From HXMU1420-2 sp034670145 (GTDB taxonomy: Bacteria; Pseudomonadota; Alphaproteobacteria; Rhodobacterales; Rhodobacteraceae): a stretch of 64,000 nt of DNA. The stretch spans positions 62,001-126,000 of the forward strand of contig JAXMOA010000004.1 in NCBI GenBank assembly GCA_034670145.1. The letters are read 5' to 3'. Position numbers and translations under genes: made by a program. Every line of letters starts with the position of its first letter. The first letter of the stretch is position 1. The notes under the pieces are model-generated. The model was given only the letters and a program-made list of their open reading frames with translations, was not told where the DNA came from and did no database searches. Positions 7,556 to 16,306 of the stretch are shown in pieces.

Positions 7556-9844
7556 TCAGGTGTCGATGCGGACGGTGACGACCACCTCGCCCGTGACGGC
7601 CTGAGGCCAGACCAGCTGAATCTCGTCCTTGTTTGCGCCCTGTTCGGTCAGCACATAGGGCGTCACGAATACGGCCGTGCCAGCGGAGTCGCGGATTGCG
7701 CCCTTGGCCACCACCGCGTCCACCGCCCGCGCCCAACCGTTAAACGGCAGCTCGGACCCCGGGCTGATCTGCCAGACCGAGGATGGCGAAGAGACCGAAT
7801 GTTTGATCCGCAGCGGGTTGGACGATTGGTAGTTGACCGCGTGATAGGAATTGCCCGAGAAATCCACATGTTTGGAGCGGCTGAAATCCAGGTCGGCAAA
7901 GCTGGTATCGACCCGCTCGGCCCGGTCGATGCTGCCATTGATGGAGCGGAACTTGTTCCCGGTCACCATCAGCCCGTTCAGGAAATGGCCCGATCCGTGT
8001 GGTTTGATCACGATATAGCTGAACCAGGATGCAACATCACCAGACAGGAACACGTTGTCGGTGATGGAAAAGGCGCTGAACGAATAGCCCGAGGAAAAGC
8101 CCGGTGAGCTGTCGACTTCGTTGGTCCATTCGAGGAAGCAATTGTCGACGTAGTTGCCGGTGAAATTGGTGCTGGTGTGGTCGGTGGCAAAGACAATCCC
8201 GGCCGAGCGCACACCATCTGCGATGCTGTCGCCCTGAAAGAAGTGATTGCCGATCACCACGCTGTTGGACCCGGCCAGAACGGCGAAATGGCGGAACTTG
8301 GTCGCCCGGCAATTGCGCAGTTTGACGTCATTGGCATTGGCGTTCAGGCCGATGCTGACGCGGTCGGGCACGTCCAGGGAGTCTTCGTTTGACAGGAACT
8401 GGCAGCGGTCAATCAGCATACCCTGGCAGCCGCCGCCGATGGAGGTGACGCCACGGTCCTTGGGGCGTGAGATAAAGCAGTCCGAAAGGGTGAAAGTCAG
8501 ACCGCTGGGCGCCAGCATGATGGCGCTGCTGTTGCCGTTGCACTGAAATTCGATGTCGCTCATGGCGAATTTCGAGAGTTTGGAGAAGCCCGAGAAATCC
8601 AGAATGTACTGGAAGCGTTTGAAGGTATAGGTCTGGGTGCCCGAGGCGTCATAGAGGGCGGAATTCAAGGTGATTTCCTGGGTCGCGTCGTTTTTGGCGG
8701 CGACATAGATTTCGCGGCCCACGCCCACGCCGGCCTGCACCAGAGAGCCGACGGGAATATTTGCGATGTTGGTCACATTCTTGAGCTTGCGGCTGTCGTT
8801 CGGGTCGTAGGTGGCGGCCGACGTCACAGTGACCGTATCCCATGCGGCGCCCGAGCCGGCCTCGAGCTGGCCGTTGCGGATCACGCGGCGGGTGGAGTAG
8901 CTGTCCTTGTTGGGCACAGCCGCCTGCATGTCGATGGGGGCGCTGATGCTGACCTTGCGCCCGCCCATGTCCAGCGATTCATGATCCGAGTTGTTCAGCA
9001 GCGCCTGAAACGCCTTTTTGAAGGCCAGCTCCTCGTTGCCAAAGGCATCAATATAGCTGGGCAGATCAAAGCTCTTGAGCAGCAGCAGCATATGGTCCGC
9101 CGCCATTGTGACCGTGCCCTGAAACTCGACCGGGGCGCTCAGCGTTACAGTGCTGGCCAGGTGGTATTCCCCCTCGGGCACCAGAATCTTGCGCCCGTCC
9201 GCCGCCGCGTCAGCCGCCGCAAAGGCAGCGCTATCATCGGTGGTGCCATCGCCCAGCGCGCCGTAGTCGCGCACATCAACCACATTGATCATGTCGCGCA
9301 AAAAGGCGCTGGTGATGTCGACGATTTCAATATCGTCGACGCGCACAATGCCGCCGTTGGCCCCGGTCAGATCCAATCCGAAATGGCCGAAATAGGTATC
9401 CACCCCCCAGGCCATATCAACACCATTGCGCTGTCCGGTGCCGACAATGGCGCTGACCTCGACCACCTCGCCATAGCCCGTCAGCGTCACGCTGGGCCCG
9501 GTTTCCACAACACCCGAGATATGAGACGATCCGGCCCCGCCAGCCCAGCCCGCAATCCGAACCGAGGGCAGATTGCCGCTGATCGCCTTCACCCGCGCCG
9601 TGATCTGCAAATAACATCCCGGCAACAGCGCCGTTTCGCCCATATAGCGCAGCTTTTGCGTGCTGTCGGTCTTGTTCAGTTCCAGACAGCCGCCAAAATC
9701 CTGATCCGCGGCCACAAAGGCGGCATTGGTCGCATTTTCATATGTATCCAAGCCAGAGGTTCCATCGCCGCTCGACCAAACATCCAATCCATCTGCAAAC
9801 GGCGGAGGCGTCAGCTGCACCCCATCGGTAATCGCCTTGTTCAT
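7556..9844 (-). CDS. Right-handed parallel beta-helix protein with pectate-lyase superfamily (GH28-related) fold
   Basis: A 762-residue protein. Residues 1-190 form a beta-rich, carbohydrate-binding-like domain with no signal peptide. At about residues 200-250 the Pectate_lyase_3 signature DYGALGDGTTDDSAAF is followed by ILVPEGEYHL, which is the entry to a right-handed beta-helix. The rest has repeated short strands with many Asn and Gly (for example NCRATKFRHFAVLAGSNSVVIGNHFFQGD). Such proteins occur as phage tailspike-like or polysaccharide-acting enzymes, and also in roseobacter polysaccharide or gene-transfer-agent settings; no phage gene is adjacent here. I preferred ATG 9844 over the longer reading (9889) because the extra 15 residues look like non-coding translation. 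Activity and substrate are unknown. Confidence 0.8.
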   Translation of the reverse strand: MNKAITDGVQLTPPPFADGLDVWSSGDGTSGLDTYENATNAAFVAADQDFGGCLELNKTDSTQKLRYMGETALLPGCYLQITARVKAISGNLPSVRIAGWAGGAGSSHISGVVETGPSVTLTGYGEVVEVSAIVGTGQRNGVDMAWGVDTYFGHFGLDLTGANGGIVRVDDIEIVDITSAFLRDMINVVDVRDYGALGDGTTDDSAAFAAADAAADGRKILVPEGEYHLASTVTLSAPVEFQGTVTMAADHMLLLLKSFDLPSYIDAFGNEELAFKKAFQALLNNSDHESLDMGGRKVSISAPIDMQAAVPNKDSYSTRRVIRNGQLEAGSGAAWDTVTVTSAATYDPNDSRKLKNVTNIANIPVGSLVQAGVGVGREIYVAAKNDATQEITLNSALYDASGTQTYTFKRFQYILDFSGFSKLSKFAMSDIEFQCNGNSSAIMLAPSGLTFTLSDCFISRPKDRGVTSIGGGCQGMLIDRCQFLSNEDSLDVPDRVSIGLNANANDVKLRNCRATKFRHFAVLAGSNSVVIGNHFFQGDSIADGVRSAGIVFATDHTSTNFTGNYVDNCFLEWTNEVDSSPGFSSGYSFSAFSITDNVFLSGDVASWFSYIVIKPHGSGHFLNGLMVTGNKFRSINGSIDRAERVDTSFADLDFSRSKHVDFSGNSYHAVNYQSSNPLRIKHSVSSPSSVWQISPGSELPFNGWARAVDAVVAKGAIRDSAGTAVFVTPYVLTEQGANKDEIQLVWPQAVTGEVVVTVRIDT

Positions 9845-9986
9845 TCCGTACCCTTTCCCGCAAACGCATGACATTGCGCTGACCGGCACAGGCCGGACGC
9901 AGAAACAGGGGGTAGTCAGCAGAGGTTAATCGTGGTTGTGACCAGCGCCCGATGAACGGGCACAGGACGCAACGCGCGCGGCGGGC

Positions 9987-10388
9987 TCAGGCGCTCTGCC
10001 CGATGGGTTCAAACCGCTGCACGCCGTTGATCTTCCACCCGCTGTCCATCTTGACCATATCATAGCCCAGAATATGGACGGCTCCGGCCGCATCGGTGAT
10101 CATCACCTTTTGCCACAAACGGCCTTCGATCTCGACCAGCTCCAGATACCGCAGCTCGGCCGGACGCCAGACCATCGGATAACCGCGCCGCACCATTACG
10201 CCGAAATTCTCTGGCGTGCGGAACAATTGCTGGATTGTCGGGCTGGCATAGGTGAAGGCCTGGGCGAAGTCATCCGCCTGAAACGCCTCGATCTGGGCGT
10301 CGATTGTGGCCTGAATTTCAGTGTCTTGGGCAGATGCCGGCGTGATCAGGCCAAAACACAGAATCAATGCAGTGATCAGATATCTCAT
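9987..10388 (-). CDS. DUF4864 family secreted protein
   Basis: A 133-residue protein with a clear Sec signal peptide (hydrophobic residues 4-18, cleavage after Ala-Ser-Ala near 20). The mature part matches the DUF4864 pattern: repeated helices rich in Ala/Phe (QIEAFQADDFAQAFTYASPTIQQLF), then RRGYPMVWRPAELRY and a C-terminal GWKINGV segment. The fold is probably NTF2-like, by inference. The protein is expected to be periplasmic and its function is unknown. It stands alone between the beta-helix gene and a DUF4389 gene. Confidence 0.8.
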   Translation of the reverse strand: MRYLITALILCFGLITPASAQDTEIQATIDAQIEAFQADDFAQAFTYASPTIQQLFRTPENFGVMVRRGYPMVWRPAELRYLELVEIEGRLWQKVMITDAAGAVHILGYDMVKMDSGWKINGVQRFEPIGQSA

Positions 10389-10503
10389 AGCGCTCTCCGG
10401 ATAATATACCCGGAATACGCAACATGACGCGCAGGTGGATCAGTATTCGCGCGCGCCCCACCCCACAGGGCAGCGCCCACATGCGGAAACCATTGTGCCG
10501 GAT

Positions 10504-10812
10504 TTAATCCAGTTCCGTCCACGGCCAGGGTTTGACCTCGCTCGCGGCGGTCTGAAACCGCGCCGCCTTGGCGATCCAGATGCCCAGGTCGGTACCGAAA
10601 TCCGCCAGACGTTCATTGGGTTTCTTGTTGCTCAGTAACATGATGACAAATTGGATCACCGTCACCGCAAACAGCACAGTCTGCGCCAGATTGATCATGA
10701 TCGCGATCAACACCATATGCAGCAGACGCAGCCAAATGGATTCGGGCGTGTCCGGTTCGATCTGTTCGCCGTGCATCCGGCCCTCGAACTTGCGTTCGTC
10801 CGACTCTGCCAT
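10504..10812 (-). CDS. DUF4389 family membrane protein
   Basis: A 102-residue protein. After an acidic N-terminus, one long hydrophobic segment (about residues 31-58, LLHMVLIAIMINLAQTVLFAVTVIQFVIMLL) is followed by NKKPNERLADFGTDLGIWIAK, the hallmark of DUF4389. The ATG at 10812 has a GAGGG site immediately upstream on the coding strand, so I rejected the longer reading to 10935. It lies downstream of lysK on the same strand with a 128-bp gap. Function is unknown. Confidence 0.8.
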   Translation of the reverse strand: MAESDERKFEGRMHGEQIEPDTPESIWLRLLHMVLIAIMINLAQTVLFAVTVIQFVIMLLSNKKPNERLADFGTDLGIWIAKAARFQTAASEVKPWPWTELD

Positions 10813-10940
10813 TTCACCCTCCGTTTGGTCCGTGATCGCCACCGGTATACATTGTTTTACCGGCAGCGCACAGGTGACAGTCCGCACCCCTTTTGACGCG
10901 ACAGCGCCGCTGCGCAAAGGGGAAAGCGAAACCAATGACC

Positions 10941-12521
10941 TCAGGCGTTCACCAGATCACCGGCCAGAGCCTGATCAATCAGCGCAATGGTTTCAGCCAC
11001 GCCATAAAGCGCAATAAACCCACCAAACCGAGGGCCCTGACTGGCGCCCAGCAGCACCTCGTAAAGGGCCGTGAACCAGCCTCTCAGCGGGTCGAACCGG
11101 TCTCGCCCGACGCTATAGACCACCGATTGCAGGGCCTCATCGTCGACCTCTCCGTCATAGGCCGCCAAGGCATCGCGCAAGCTCTGCAGGGCTTCGCGCT
11201 CTGGCTCGCTCGGGGCGCGGTAAGCGCGCTGTGGTTTGACGAAATCGTTGAAATACCGCACCGCATAGGCCGCCGCCTGATCCATATCCGGATTGGTTTC
11301 GGGGGTCGCCTCGGGCGCATAGCGCTGGATAAAGCCCCACAGCTGGTCCTTGTCCTGCGCTCCAGAGACCGAGGCCAGGTTCAGCAACATCGCAAAGGGC
11401 ACAACCATATGCGACTGCGGCACGTTTTCCCCGTGGATATGGAACACAGGATTGTTCAGCTTGCCTTTGTCATCCTGCCCCGGATAGGCGCGCAATTGCT
11501 GGTGATATTCGTCCATCGCCTTTGGGATCACGTCAAAATACAGCCGTTTGGCCGTCTTGGGCTTTTGATACATGAAATAGCTCAGGCTCTCGGTCGAGGC
11601 ATAGCTGAGCCATTCGTCAATCGAGATCCCATTGCCGGATGACTTGGAGATCTTTTGCCCCTGATCGTCCAGGAACAATTCATACGAGAAATGCTCGGGC
11701 GGGCGTTGGCCCAGCGCCCGGCAGATCGAATCGTAGATCTTCTCGTTGGTGGCATGTTCCTTGCCGTACATCTCGAAATCCACGCCCAGCGCGGCCCAGC
11801 GTGCGCCGAAATCCGGCTTCCATTGCAGCTTGACGTTGCCGCCGGTGACCGGCAGCGTCCATTCCCGCCCGTCTTCGTCATCGAAGGTGACGGTCGCCTC
11901 TTTGGCGTCGACATGTTTCATCGGCACATATAGCACGCGCCCCGATTCCGGGTGGATCGGCAGAAAGATGGAATAGGTCTGCTGACGCTCGTCACGCAGG
12001 CTCTTGAGCATGATTTTCATCAGCTCGTCATAACGTTCCGCGCACAGGCGCAAAACATCGTCAAACTGGCCAGAGCGATAGAATTGCCGGGCCGAATAGA
12101 ATTCATAGTCAAACCCGAAGGTGTCCAGGAACCGCTGCAACATGGCGTTGTTGTGATCGCCAAAGCTGTCATGTGTGCCAAAAGGGTCCGGGACCGAGGT
12201 GAGCGGCACCTGCAGATATTTGGCCAGCTCTTCCTGATTGGGCACATTGCCCGGCACCTTGCGCATCCCATCCAGGTCATCGGAAAAGCAGATCAGCTTG
12301 GTCGGGATGTCCGACAGCACCTCAAAGGCGCGGCGCACCATCGTGGTGCGCAAGACTTCGCCGAAGGTGCCGATATGGGGCAGACCGGAGGGGCCATAGC
12401 CGGTCTCGAACAGGACATAGCCCTTTTCGGGCGGCTGTTTCGCATATCGTTTGAGCAGCCGGCGTGCCTCTTCAAAGGGCCAGGCCTTGGACGACATTGC
12501 AGTTTCACGCAGGTTGCTCAT
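10941..12521 (-). CDS. lysK: Lysine--tRNA ligase, class I
   Basis: A 526-residue class I lysyl-tRNA synthetase, which attaches lysine to tRNA-Lys in the cytoplasm. The class I signatures are both visible: PHIG at residues 48-51 within GLPHIGTFGE, and KISKS near residue 290. Length and the C-terminal helical anticodon-binding region (residues 350-520) fit the family. Class I LysRS is the normal form in many alphaproteobacteria and archaea, whereas most bacteria use class II; no class II copy is in this window. A second ATG lies at 12497; the first (12521) is kept because only a weak site distinguishes them. The gene is divergent from the TerB-like gene. Confidence 0.93.
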   Translation of the reverse strand: MSNLRETAMSSKAWPFEEARRLLKRYAKQPPEKGYVLFETGYGPSGLPHIGTFGEVLRTTMVRRAFEVLSDIPTKLICFSDDLDGMRKVPGNVPNQEELAKYLQVPLTSVPDPFGTHDSFGDHNNAMLQRFLDTFGFDYEFYSARQFYRSGQFDDVLRLCAERYDELMKIMLKSLRDERQQTYSIFLPIHPESGRVLYVPMKHVDAKEATVTFDDEDGREWTLPVTGGNVKLQWKPDFGARWAALGVDFEMYGKEHATNEKIYDSICRALGQRPPEHFSYELFLDDQGQKISKSSGNGISIDEWLSYASTESLSYFMYQKPKTAKRLYFDVIPKAMDEYHQQLRAYPGQDDKGKLNNPVFHIHGENVPQSHMVVPFAMLLNLASVSGAQDKDQLWGFIQRYAPEATPETNPDMDQAAAYAVRYFNDFVKPQRAYRAPSEPEREALQSLRDALAAYDGEVDDEALQSVVYSVGRDRFDPLRGWFTALYEVLLGASQGPRFGGFIALYGVAETIALIDQALAGDLVNA

Positions 12522-12644
12522 AATGTACTCTTGTTTTCACGATCGGCCACCGCGCCCGATGCGCGGCAGTCCGCCACTCCCTATTGTGCAGGCTGCGGGG
12601 CGTCAATATTCTGCGCCGCAACACAAGAGAAACGAGGAACGCCC

Positions 12645-13061
12645 GTGTCCGATCCAAATGTACTTAGCCCGCAGGATTGCCTGGTTGCCGTTATGGTGGC
12701 AATTTCAGCCTCTGACGAGAATATCCGCACCGCGGAACTGGTGAAAATCCAAAGCAATGTGAACATGCTGCCGGTGTTTGCCGACTATGACATCGACCGT
12801 ATGAATCAGGTGTCGCAAACGGTTTTCGACCTGTTCGATCAAGAGGACGGGCTGGATGCGCTGTTCGGCCTGATCCGCGACAGCCTGCCCAGCCGCCTGT
12901 TTGAAACCGCCTATGCCCTGGCCTGCGACGTGGCCGCAGCCGACGGCACATTGGGCGAAACAGAACTCCGACTGCTGGAAGAGATTCGTTACGAATTCAA
13001 CATCGACCGCCTGCACGCCGCTGGCATCGAACGCGGCGCCGGGGCGCGACACAAAACCTGA
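12645..13061 (+). CDS. TerB family tellurite-resistance-like protein
   Basis: A 138-residue all-helical protein of the TerB type. Two acidic helix-loop-helix segments characteristic of the family are present (SASDENIRTAEL near residues 20-31 and DVAAADGTLGETELRLLEEI near 99-118); in TerB such acidic residues coordinate divalent metal. The start is GTG at 12645 with GAGG 8 bp upstream; a much longer in-frame reading exists, but its upstream part is antisense to lysK. Despite the name, single TerB-domain proteins are not evidence of tellurite resistance. No other ter genes are nearby. Confidence 0.85.
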   Translation: MSDPNVLSPQDCLVAVMVAISASDENIRTAELVKIQSNVNMLPVFADYDIDRMNQVSQTVFDLFDQEDGLDALFGLIRDSLPSRLFETAYALACDVAAADGTLGETELRLLEEIRYEFNIDRLHAAGIERGAGARHKT

Positions 13062-13081
13062 ACCCGCTTGCGGCCCAACAC

Positions 13082-13130
13082 CCCCGCCGCAGATCCCCGA
13101 AAATTCGCAGAATTTTCGTTTGCGGCGGGG
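13082..13130. terminator. Compound hairpin between convergent terB-like and dacB genes
   Basis: An outer 9-bp stem (CCCCGCCGC 13082-13090 with GCGGCGGGG 13122-13130) encloses an inner 8-bp stem GAAAATTC/GAATTTTC (13099-13106 and 13110-13117, loop GCA). Lying between convergent genes, it probably ends transcription from both sides. The inner stem belongs to a repeat also seen at 40935-40953. Confidence 0.7.
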
Positions 13131-13137
13131 CAATCAA

Positions 13138-14634
13138 TCAGCTGCCATAAAGCGTGCCCCAACGCTCAATCAGGGCCTGCTGCATCCGCTTGGAGCGACG
13201 GTTCCACTCGCGCGCGCCCTGCGGCACTTCGCGATCCGCCTTCTTGATCCGGGCCCGGATGGTTGGATTGGCCGTAAAGATGGCAAAGGCCAATTCGGTC
13301 CCATCCGCCGCCGTCATGAATCCCCCCAGACCGGACACGAAATTCAGCGTCCCGGTCTTGGCGTCCACCTTGATGGGATGGCTCTTTTGCACGCGCCCCT
13401 GGGAATCGCGCATGGCAATCGGCTTGAGCAAAGGACGCAACGCCCCGCGCTTGTGCGCCTGCACCAGAACCGTCACCAAATCCTGCGGCGTCACCCGCGA
13501 GGCCGCCCCCAGCCCTGAATGATCCACCAGCCGCAACGCCTTGGTTCCATAGGTCGCAGCGGCCCAACGGTTCATCTCGGCCGCCGAGGCCTTCAGGCTG
13601 GCCGGACGCTTGCCGCGTGCGGTGGTCGCGCTCAACCCGACCATTTCCGCAGTCAGATTGTTGGAATATTTCAACATATCCTTCAGGATCACATGCAACG
13701 GCAGGCTGTCACGCTTGACCAGAACCCGCGCGCCGCCCGGCAAAGTGCCGATCACCTTGGCCTGGGGCAGCACAATGCCGTTGACCCGCGCCAGCGTGCG
13801 AAACACATCACCGGCATATTCAGCGGGCTTGCGCACCGGCAACCAACGCGCGCCGCCATTGCCCAGGGCGCTGCTGGCGACGGTCCAGGTGTCGACGCCT
13901 TTTTTGTCTTCGTAAGTATAGACCGGCAGCTGTCGTTTCACGACCTTCATGCTGGCGATCGAGACATCCGGGCGATAGCCTTCGGCGCGCGCATCCATCG
14001 TCACCGAATACCCGCCCGAGGATTTCTTCCATTCGAAATGCACCCGGTTGAAATTGAGCGCGATGCCGCTGAGCGTGGGGTTATACCCGACATGATCCGG
14101 CTGCTCGGGGTCGATGCTGGCCACATTTGGCAGGGCGCCGTCATACACCTGCAAGGCGCCGCGCACTTCGCGCACGCCAGCGGCCTTCAGCTCGCCCGCC
14201 ATGCTGGCCAGGGCCCGGGTGTCCAGCAGCGGGTCACCGCCGCCAGCCAATATCAGGTCCCCCTTCAGCACCCCGTCCGTAATCTGCCCATTGGCCAGCA
14301 ACCGGGTCTGAAACCGGTATTCTGGCCCCAGCGCATCGAGCGCATACAGGGTGGTCATCGCCTTGGCCACGCTGGCCGGCGGCAGGCCGGTGTCGCCATG
14401 GTAGGATTCAAGAATCAGGCCGGTTTTGAGGTCGGCCACGGCAAAACTCGCCTCACCGCTCAACCCGGATTGTTCGATCACCTGCTCGGGACCGCCCAGC
14501 GCGCGCTTGCGCAGATCCTCGCCGCGCCGGCGCGGCCGCAGCGATGTCTTGGGCGCGCCGGCCTGTGCGGCGCCAATGGCCGCGGCGGCGGCCAGACCGC
14601 CAAAAACAAAACGTCTGGTTACTGGATACGTCAT
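13138..14634 (-). CDS. dacB: D-alanyl-D-alanine carboxypeptidase/endopeptidase (PBP4, peptidase S13)
   Basis: A 498-residue penicillin-binding protein 4 homologue that trims or cleaves peptidoglycan peptides in the periplasm. The three active-site motifs are present: SVAK (Ser88-Lys91), SNN (in YSNNLTAE, around residue 295), and KTG (in DAKTGTLNF). The N-terminus, TRRFVFGGLAAAAAIGAAQAGA, is a signal peptide containing twin arginines, so Tat export is possible, which would be unusual for this family. The ATG at 14634 is preferred to the longer reading from 14685. The gene is convergent with the TerB-like gene and 152 bp downstream of nadD on the same strand. Confidence 0.92.
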   Translation of the reverse strand: MTYPVTRRFVFGGLAAAAAIGAAQAGAPKTSLRPRRRGEDLRKRALGGPEQVIEQSGLSGEASFAVADLKTGLILESYHGDTGLPPASVAKAMTTLYALDALGPEYRFQTRLLANGQITDGVLKGDLILAGGGDPLLDTRALASMAGELKAAGVREVRGALQVYDGALPNVASIDPEQPDHVGYNPTLSGIALNFNRVHFEWKKSSGGYSVTMDARAEGYRPDVSIASMKVVKRQLPVYTYEDKKGVDTWTVASSALGNGGARWLPVRKPAEYAGDVFRTLARVNGIVLPQAKVIGTLPGGARVLVKRDSLPLHVILKDMLKYSNNLTAEMVGLSATTARGKRPASLKASAAEMNRWAAATYGTKALRLVDHSGLGAASRVTPQDLVTVLVQAHKRGALRPLLKPIAMRDSQGRVQKSHPIKVDAKTGTLNFVSGLGGFMTAADGTELAFAIFTANPTIRARIKKADREVPQGAREWNRRSKRMQQALIERWGTLYGS

Positions 14635-14786
14635 AGGTTCAGTTACCCCGACAGGCCGAAACGACACAAGAACACGAAACCACACAACCGCCTAATCGTT
14701 GCAGCTCTGCCCCGTTTTCGCCTGTAACACCCTGTTTTCCGTGGATTTCAAATGACCGTTACTGGCACAGTCCGGCGCAGGCCGCG

Positions 14787-15425
14787 TTACTGTTTCCCAT
14801 CTGTCACCGACTCAGCCGCCGACCACGCGCCAGAGCGGCGCAGCGCGGTCGAGCTTTGCGCGCTCATTGGCACATTCACGAAACACCAGGCTGGCGCGGT
14901 TGCCCGGGCCAACAGCTGGCTGGCCTGCCCATCAAGACGCGACTGGCGAAACAGCCGCGCCGCCGGTGACATCCGCGCGCTGATCCGGTCCCCCGGGCGC
15001 GCCAGAACCCCGATGGGCACCGCCTGAAAGATATCCCGCCAATCCTGCCACAAATGCACCGAGGCCAGATTGTCCGCCCCCATCAGCCAGACAAAGCGCA
15101 CCCCCGGATAGGCCTGCCGCAAAGCCGCAATCGTGTCAGCGCTGGCGCGCGTGCCCAGATCCGCCTCGATCCCGGTTACTGTCACCCTGGGATGGTCCAT
15201 GATCGCCCGCGACGCCGCCATCCGACGAGCCATGGGCGCGGGCCCGCGCCGTTTTAGCGGATTGCCCGGGCTGACCAGCCACCAGACCCGATCCAGCCCA
15301 AACCGGCGCAGCGCCTGTTGTGTGATATGCACATGCCCCTGATGTGGAGGGTCAAACGATCCCCCAAGCAGACCAATGGTCTGGCCACGCCCCGCCCGGG
15401 GCCAACCGGCATCTGGAAATGGCAT
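14787..15425 (-). CDS. nadD: Nicotinate-nucleotide adenylyltransferase
   Basis: A 212-residue NadD, which joins nicotinate mononucleotide and ATP to give deamido-NAD in NAD synthesis. The nucleotidyltransferase signature GGSFDPPHQGHVHI (residues 21-34) supplies the HxGH-type catalytic site, and WLVSPGNPLK (residues 49-58) and the WLMGADNL segment are typical of NadD. The C-terminal SSTALR corresponds to the conserved ISSTxIR motif. In other alphaproteobacteria nadD often lies near rsfS and proA; those are not here. Confidence 0.9.
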   Translation of the reverse strand: MPFPDAGWPRAGRGQTIGLLGGSFDPPHQGHVHITQQALRRFGLDRVWWLVSPGNPLKRRGPAPMARRMAASRAIMDHPRVTVTGIEADLGTRASADTIAALRQAYPGVRFVWLMGADNLASVHLWQDWRDIFQAVPIGVLARPGDRISARMSPAARLFRQSRLDGQASQLLARATAPAWCFVNVPMSAQSSTALRRSGAWSAAESVTDGKQ

Positions 15426-15513
15426 CGCACTGGCCCTCCTGTTGTGGGCTTTAGCCTACTCCCCGGCCAAAGCCCAGATCCCGCACCCGCGATGCGGCAC
15501 CGGGCACAGCCAC

Positions 15514-15543
15514 CAGCAACAGCACCAGCAACAGCAACAGCAT
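15514..15543. repeat. Five-unit CAGCAN hexanucleotide repeat
   Basis: Five consecutive 6-bp units (CAGCAA, CAGCAC, CAGCAA, CAGCAA, CAGCAT) lie in the 209-bp divergent region between nadD and the nitrile hydratase operon. It is a simple-sequence tract and I assign no function. Confidence 0.6.
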
Positions 15544-15634
15544 TGACGAAATCCCCCGCCATCGCCAGAGTTTGGTGCAACACAGGGCGCGCCATGCAAC
15601 CGCCCGCCGGAGCCGGCCCAAGGGGAGATGTCCA

Positions 15635-16306
15635 ATGCCCAGTGATACCAGTCCCAGTGCGGACACCCCCGGTGAGGACACCAAAAAAATGGCCGAAATC
15701 CATCGCCATTTGCACAGCCACCTGCCCTCGGATCCGGCCTTGCGCGTCAAGGCCTTGGAAAGCCTCGCGGTGGAAAAGGGGCTGGTGGCCCAAGAGACCC
15801 TGGACAATTGGGTCCAGATGTACGCCGAGCGGATTGGCCCCAAACGCGGCGCGCAGGTGATTGCCCGCGCCTGGAGCGATCCGGCCTTTCGCGACCGCCT
15901 GTTGGCGGATGCCGGGCAGGCGATCAAGCTGTTCGGCTATGAGGGCAATGCAACCGAACATCTCAAGGCGGTCGAGAATACAGAGACCACCCATAATCTG
16001 GTGGTCTGTACACTGTGCTCTTGTTACCCGTTCTCGCTGTTGGGCATGTCGCCCATCTGGTACCGCTCGGCCGCGTATCGTGCCCGCGCCGTGCGCGAAC
16101 CGCGCGCCGTTCTGGCGGAATTTGGCGTTACCCTGCCCGAAGGCGTTAAGGTGCGCGTCTGGGATTCCACGGCAGAGCTGCGCTATCTGGTCATCCCTCA
16201 ACGCCCGGCCGGGACCGAGGCGCTGGATCAGGATCAACTGGCCGCGCTGATCACCCGGAATGCGATGATCGGCACGCAACGTGACCTCAGCGCAGAGGCC
16301 GCATAA
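15635..16306 (+). CDS. nthA: Nitrile hydratase alpha subunit (cobalt type)
   Basis: A 223-residue alpha subunit of nitrile hydratase, which hydrates nitriles to amides. The metal-binding claw is VCTLCSCYP with Cys125, Cys128, Ser129 and Cys130. Thr after the first Cys is the known mark of cobalt enzymes, where iron enzymes have Ser. Two of these cysteines are normally oxidised after translation. The ATG at 15635 has AGGGGAGA 7 bp upstream; a longer reading from 15572 is upstream noise. It is the first gene of an alpha-beta-accessory operon, and its stop overlaps the beta start by one base (TAATG). Confidence 0.95.
   Translation: MPSDTSPSADTPGEDTKKMAEIHRHLHSHLPSDPALRVKALESLAVEKGLVAQETLDNWVQMYAERIGPKRGAQVIARAWSDPAFRDRLLADAGQAIKLFGYEGNATEHLKAVENTETTHNLVVCTLCSCYPFSLLGMSPIWYRSAAYRARAVREPRAVLAEFGVTLPEGVKVRVWDSTAELRYLVIPQRPAGTEALDQDQLAALITRNAMIGTQRDLSAEAA

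Noticed and set aside
11952..12644. N-terminal 231 codons of a long plus-strand ORF ending in the TerB-like gene
   Set aside because: This part is antisense to lysK; the GTG at 12645 with GAGG gives the sensible start.
12581..13133. Minus-strand ORFs antisense to the TerB-like gene
   Set aside because: They lack domains and lie opposite a gene with helical TerB motifs.
15254..16279. 341-codon minus-strand ORF opposite nadD spacer and nitrile hydratase alpha
   Set aside because: It covers nthA, which has the diagnostic metal-binding motif; shadow frame.
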